Source: Theristus sp. LFF4_11
Taxonomy: Eukaryota; Nematoda; Chromadorea; Monhysterida; Xyalidae
Direction: 5' to 3'
NCBI GenBank assembly: GCA_030248135.1
Contig: JASANC010003907.1
Span: 1-10,000, forward strand
Length of the DNA: 10,000 bases
Shown: positions 7,571 to 10,000 of the stretch, piece by piece
Position numbering within the stretch: the first letter of the stretch is position 1
Layout of the letters: each line of letters starts with the position of its first letter
Translations under genes and position numbers: made by a program
The notes under the pieces: model-generated
Databases searched by the model: none
The model's input: the letters and a program-made list of their open reading frames with translations, nothing else
Told to the model about the DNA's origin: nothing

Positions 7571-8480
7571 TCAGACGTCCGAAGTGCGGTGTCGCGACGT
7601 CGTCGAGGCTGCCGCGTCGGCGAACGCGCCCGCCTGACTGCGCAGGAAGCCGAACACCTGGTCGAGCGAGCTCGTCACCAGCGGCATCGTCGTCGGCGAC
7701 TCGATCAACTCGGAGTGCTCGTCGATCTCGCGGTAGTCGAACTCGGCCAGTTCGTCGGCGTCGTCGTTGCGGTGGTCGCGTTGTTGTTGCTGGTGATGGT
7801 GATCGTGCCGCTCAACGGCCGCTTCACCACCAACATTACGCGTCGTGTTGTTGTTGTTTGCTGTCATTCTCGCCACGTCACTGTGGTCGTCGTCGTTGTT
7901 GCTGCGACTCTGCTGCTGTGCTGCGGTCGGCGTCGACGGACCCTCGCTGCCGCAGCTGCTTGTCGTCGGCGGATTCTCCGGAATCAACGACAGGCGTGAC
8001 GCTCGGAAACGCGTCGACGTCGGGTCGCTGATCGCGGCTGCGTTGATCGTCGATGACGACACTCCGCGATGCTTGTAACTTCTCGCCGAATGCTCGTAAT
8101 TGTCGTGATCACGGTGTTTCGCCTCGCCAGCGCAACTGAAATATGGATTCTCGATCGCGATGCCGCTGCCCGTCGGCAACTGGTGCAGCATTTGACCGAC
8201 GTTACGGAGCGCTCCCGCGATCAGCCCACCGCCGGTGCCGCCGAGGCCGCCGCTGGTCGACGGCAACAGGTGATGCTGCAGCAGTATCCTGTCCTCCATC
8301 TCCTCCATCTCCTCGATGTCGTAGAGGTCGCGGTTGAGATTCGGACGCCGACGTCGCGGTGTTGTCGTCGTCGTTGACGTGCGCATCACGTCCGCGTAGT
8401 CCAGCTCGTGCACGTCGTCGTCGTCCATGAACTCGTCGTTGTTGTTCTCCTCGTCCGACAGAACGTCCTCGTTTGAGTAG
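7571..8480 (-). CDS. Unknown acidic protein, exon 2
   Basis: Encodes residues 71-372 after completing R70 with one base. It begins YSNEDVLSDEENNND and ends HRTSDV, stop TGA at 7571-7573. A 302-codon open frame with C/G-rich third positions supports real coding. Codons 5' of 8480 in this frame are intronic. Confidence 0.7.
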
Positions 8481-9025
8481 CTGCGAAAAAAAAATCGTCT
8501 CATGTTATCTGGTATTTTTTGAAATGCAGGATGCACCGATCGATAAGGCTGAATATTGATTGTACTCAGCTTTGTTCTCGTGCCAATTTTTTAGGGGTAT
8601 GCAGTTTTCCTCAGCTGTTTTGTCACACATGTTGGGTCTGTTTAGTCTCTTGGGGCAGGGGTTCCTTCAACCGACAGCCGAACGCCCTACAGGTTTGCGG
8701 GCGCGATCTCCAGCCTGAGAAGACACCCACACCCTAAAAGTTTTTCTGACATCTTCGGTATGATGAATTTCTGAGTGAAAAAAAACGTTTTTTTAGAGAA
8801 GAAAAAAACTTCTCACCGATCATCGACCGCCGACGCGTCCGAGTCCAAATGCGGCGGCGGCATCTCGCAGCACTGTTCGGCGTCCGCCAATTCGCGCTCA
8901 ATGGAGACGTCGCGCGAGAGTTCGGTCATGATCACCATGTCGCCCTCGTCCGTGTCAACGATACGCATGACGTCATCGATCGATATCGACGTCGGCACAA
9001 CGCGGCCCTGTGTGTCCGTCCGCAT
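7571..9025 (-). CDS. Acidic low-complexity protein of unknown function, two exons, LIR-like motifs
   Basis: Exons 9025-8817 and 8480-7571 join in phase through a 336-bp intron (donor TCG|GTGAGA, acceptor TTTTTCGCAG) into 372 residues. The start is the first ATG after an in-frame TAA, with no AG acceptor between them, so this exon cannot simply continue an upstream one. Visible features: acidic stretch 71-100; PRRRRP at 111-116; Gly-rich hydrophobic segment about 147-169; His/Gln run 294-303; acidic 308-330; amphipathic segment SLDQVFGFLRSQAGAF (341-356). DYADV (Y98) and DYREI (Y319) both fit the acidic LC3-interacting pattern. The C-terminus RTSDV fits a class I PDZ ligand. There is no signal peptide or membrane segment. 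The Y319 region loosely resembles the C-terminal LIR of RETREG/FAM134 ER-phagy receptors, but the reticulon-homology domain is absent. I do not firmly recognise the gene. Gene reality is likely, function unknown. Confidence 0.65.
8481..8816 (-). other. Intron of the second gene
   Basis: 336 bp with GTGAGA donor and a T-rich CGCAG acceptor. A moderately GC-rich patch at about 8620-8735 differs from the AT-rich flanks. I see no second copy and no coding signal in it. Confidence 0.65.
8817..9025 (-). CDS. Unknown acidic protein, exon 1
   Basis: Encodes residues 1-69 plus two bases of R70, acidic, with SISIDDVMRIVDTDEGDMVI. It ends at a good donor, TCG|GTGAGA. An internal CAG at about residue 6 could serve as an acceptor in the same frame if the true gene extends upstream, but it lacks a pyrimidine tract. 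Confidence 0.6.
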
Positions 9026-9033
9026 TGTGCAAA

Positions 9034-9060
9034 GTTGTTGTTGTTGTTGTTGTTGTTGTT
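9034..9060. repeat. (GTT)9 microsatellite
   Basis: Nine GTT units, read as CAA repeats on the minus strand directly upstream of the second gene's ATG, probably in its 5' UTR. The tract is preceded by an in-frame TAA and contains no AG, which supports the ATG at 9025 as the start. Confidence 0.9.
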
Positions 9061-9149
9061 AGGATTTTTAGGCGATGTTTTTAGCCAGGGCTAACCCAGA
9101 GAAGCGTAGGGCGCCCATCGAGTTTTCTCTGTCATTAAGTGCCTATACA

Positions 9150-9222
9150 CCCCTCGGCGGGGCTCGATTCCCCGAGCGCACAGACTGTAGTCTAACGCAC
9201 TGTACCACCAGGCCACGAGCGG
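9150..9222 (-). tRNA. Degenerate tRNA-like sequence (pseudo-tRNA or SINE head)
   Basis: On the minus strand, 73 nt begin CCGCTCG and end CGAGGGG, pairing at 6 of 7 acceptor positions. TGGCCTGGTGG matches the pol III A-box consensus at 10 of 11 positions. A perfect 5-bp T-stem CGGGG/CCCCG sits at the right distance. Defects: only two Watson-Crick pairs and a wobble in the D-stem; about four pairs and a 6-nt loop in the anticodon arm; an abnormal T-loop AATCGAG; one extra base before the acceptor. No anticodon can be assigned. It is more likely a decayed tRNA or tRNA-derived repeat than a working tRNA. Confidence 0.4.
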
Positions 9223-9700
9223 TGACAAAGTGTGTTTGTTTGAAGCTGTGCCTGTTTTTCGCAGGATACAATGCTCAGTCAGTCAGTCAGTTTTACTCTG
9301 CAGGGCACGGCATAATACCAGCGAAGTGTAAGACACCATGAAGTGTAGGCAAGCCAGAAAGTGTAAATGCTCGCGAAAGAAGACAAAACGGAGTCGCGGA
9401 GTTGCACGAACACATATTTAGCCACAATGGGGTGTTTGATCATTTCAACCAACAATTCAGTTTTGCCAGTTCAGTGCGTCTATATTGGCTAAATGAAAAT
9501 TTAAAGAATTTATGGCTACTAGCCTATTGACCCGAGCGTATGTGGCTTAATCAATGCCAAGCCTTTTTGGTGAAGTGGCATTGACTTAGAAAGAAAAAAC
9601 AGTAACGTTTACTGAATAATAACCCTGAAGAAAATTTACCTTGTACTGCCGTGAAGTCGCCTACAATACAATATTTTTTAATGTATTTAAATAAATAAAA
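9223..9700. other. Intergenic AT-rich DNA with short repeats
   Basis: No exon is recognisable. It contains a short (CAGT)n run at about 9274-9290. AAGTGTA occurs three times at 17-18 bp spacing (near 9324, 9341 and 9359), and a hairpin lies at 9551-9584. It lies upstream of the second gene and could hold its promoter, but no core element is clear. Confidence 0.5.
9551..9584. repeat. 9-bp perfect inverted repeat (hairpin)
   Basis: TCAATGCCA (9551-9559) and TGGCATTGA (9576-9584) are perfect complements around a 16-nt loop. The loop contains AGCCTTTTTG, also found in the 180-bp repeat downstream, so this may be a diverged edge of that array. Confidence 0.7.
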
Positions 9701-10000
9701 AAATGCGAAGTTTATGATTTTGCTATTTTTACCCGTTTACCCTAACCGAAGGCAAGCCTTTTTGTAAGTGAAGTAAAATTGAATAAAAAATATAAAAACT
9801 AACGTTTTTTTCATTTACCCGTTTTAAAAAGCAAATGCTTTTTTACCCGTTTACCTAAGCCAAGCCTTTTTGTAAAGTGAAAATGCAAAGTTTATGATTT
9901 TGCTATTTTTACCCGTTCACCCTAACCTAAGTCAAGCCTTTTTGTAAGTTATGTAAGATTGAATAAAAAATATAAAAATCAACGTTTTTTTTTCATTAAA
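9701..10000. repeat. AT-rich tandem repeat, 180-bp period, running off the window
   Basis: The stretch starting AATGCGAAGTTTATGATTTT at 9702 recurs at 9882 with a few substitutions, at exactly 180-bp spacing, as does GAATAAAAAATATAAAAA (9781 and 9961). Inside the period a shorter core, TTACCCGTTTACC to CAAGCCTTTTTGTAA, occurs three times (about 9726-9766, 9838-9875, 9906-9946). The array is therefore built of nested units and looks like a satellite or repeat edge. Confidence 0.85.

Noticed and set aside
7538..7999. 153-codon open frame on the plus strand
   Set aside because: It lies antisense to exon 2 of the second gene and crosses the MITE end. It is low-complexity (Arg/Val-rich), a by-product of the GC-rich repetitive codons opposite.
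9120..9190. tRNA gene on the plus strand, from B box GGCTCGATTCC
   Set aside because: No acceptor strand pairs at the right distance and no good A box lies upstream. The minus-strand fold is better, though still degenerate.
9721..9950. CCCTAACC and CCTAAGCC strings that recall telomere repeats
   Set aside because: Each occurs as an isolated short match inside the 180-bp repeat. There is no run of TTAGGC or TTAGGG units.
9701..10000. CRISPR-like array
   Set aside because: The repeats are long, AT-rich and nested with no unique spacers of constant size, and the DNA is eukaryotic.

Overview
This window is animal nuclear DNA. It carries intron-split genes, microsatellites, MITE-like palindromes and tandem repeats, and no operons or bacterial signals. 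The receptor family, short introns (91-477 bp) and frequent TTTCAG-type acceptors fit a nematode or another small-genome ecdysozoan. The species cannot be fixed from the sequence.

Region 99-5285, minus strand, holds one complete gene, reconstructed here exon by exon. Thirteen exons join in phase into a 1749-nt CDS for a 582-residue nicotinic acetylcholine receptor subunit. It has a signal peptide, a ligand-binding domain with the C-x13-C Cys loop, four membrane segments, a Ser/Thr- and Arg-rich M3-M4 loop and a long extracellular tail. Loop C has no adjacent Cys-Cys pair, so it is a non-alpha (beta-type) subunit. Its stop codon is the first unit of a (TGA)n microsatellite, giving 26 consecutive in-frame stops.

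Region 5286-7355 is about 2 kb of AT-rich intergenic DNA without a recognisable gene. It includes the upstream region of the receptor gene and a 67/68-bp tandem duplication (6144-6278).

Region 7356-9025, minus strand, holds a second gene of two exons (9025-8817 and 8480-7571). It encodes a predicted acidic, low-complexity protein of 372 residues. It is not firmly recognised, but it has two acidic-flanked LIR-like motifs and a class I PDZ-type C-terminus. A candidate poly(A) signal lies at 7356-7361.

Two copies of one MITE-like palindrome, in opposite orientation, lie in receptor intron 11 (1088-1250) and 10 bp beyond the stop codon of the second gene (7405-7560). Region 9100-10000 is repetitive: a degenerate tRNA-like sequence (9150-9222, minus), a 9-bp hairpin, and an AT-rich repeat with a 180-bp period running off the window end.

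The two genes are head-to-tail on the same strand, with no evidence that they act together. The second gene might be an ER-phagy-receptor-like protein, but that is a weak inference.
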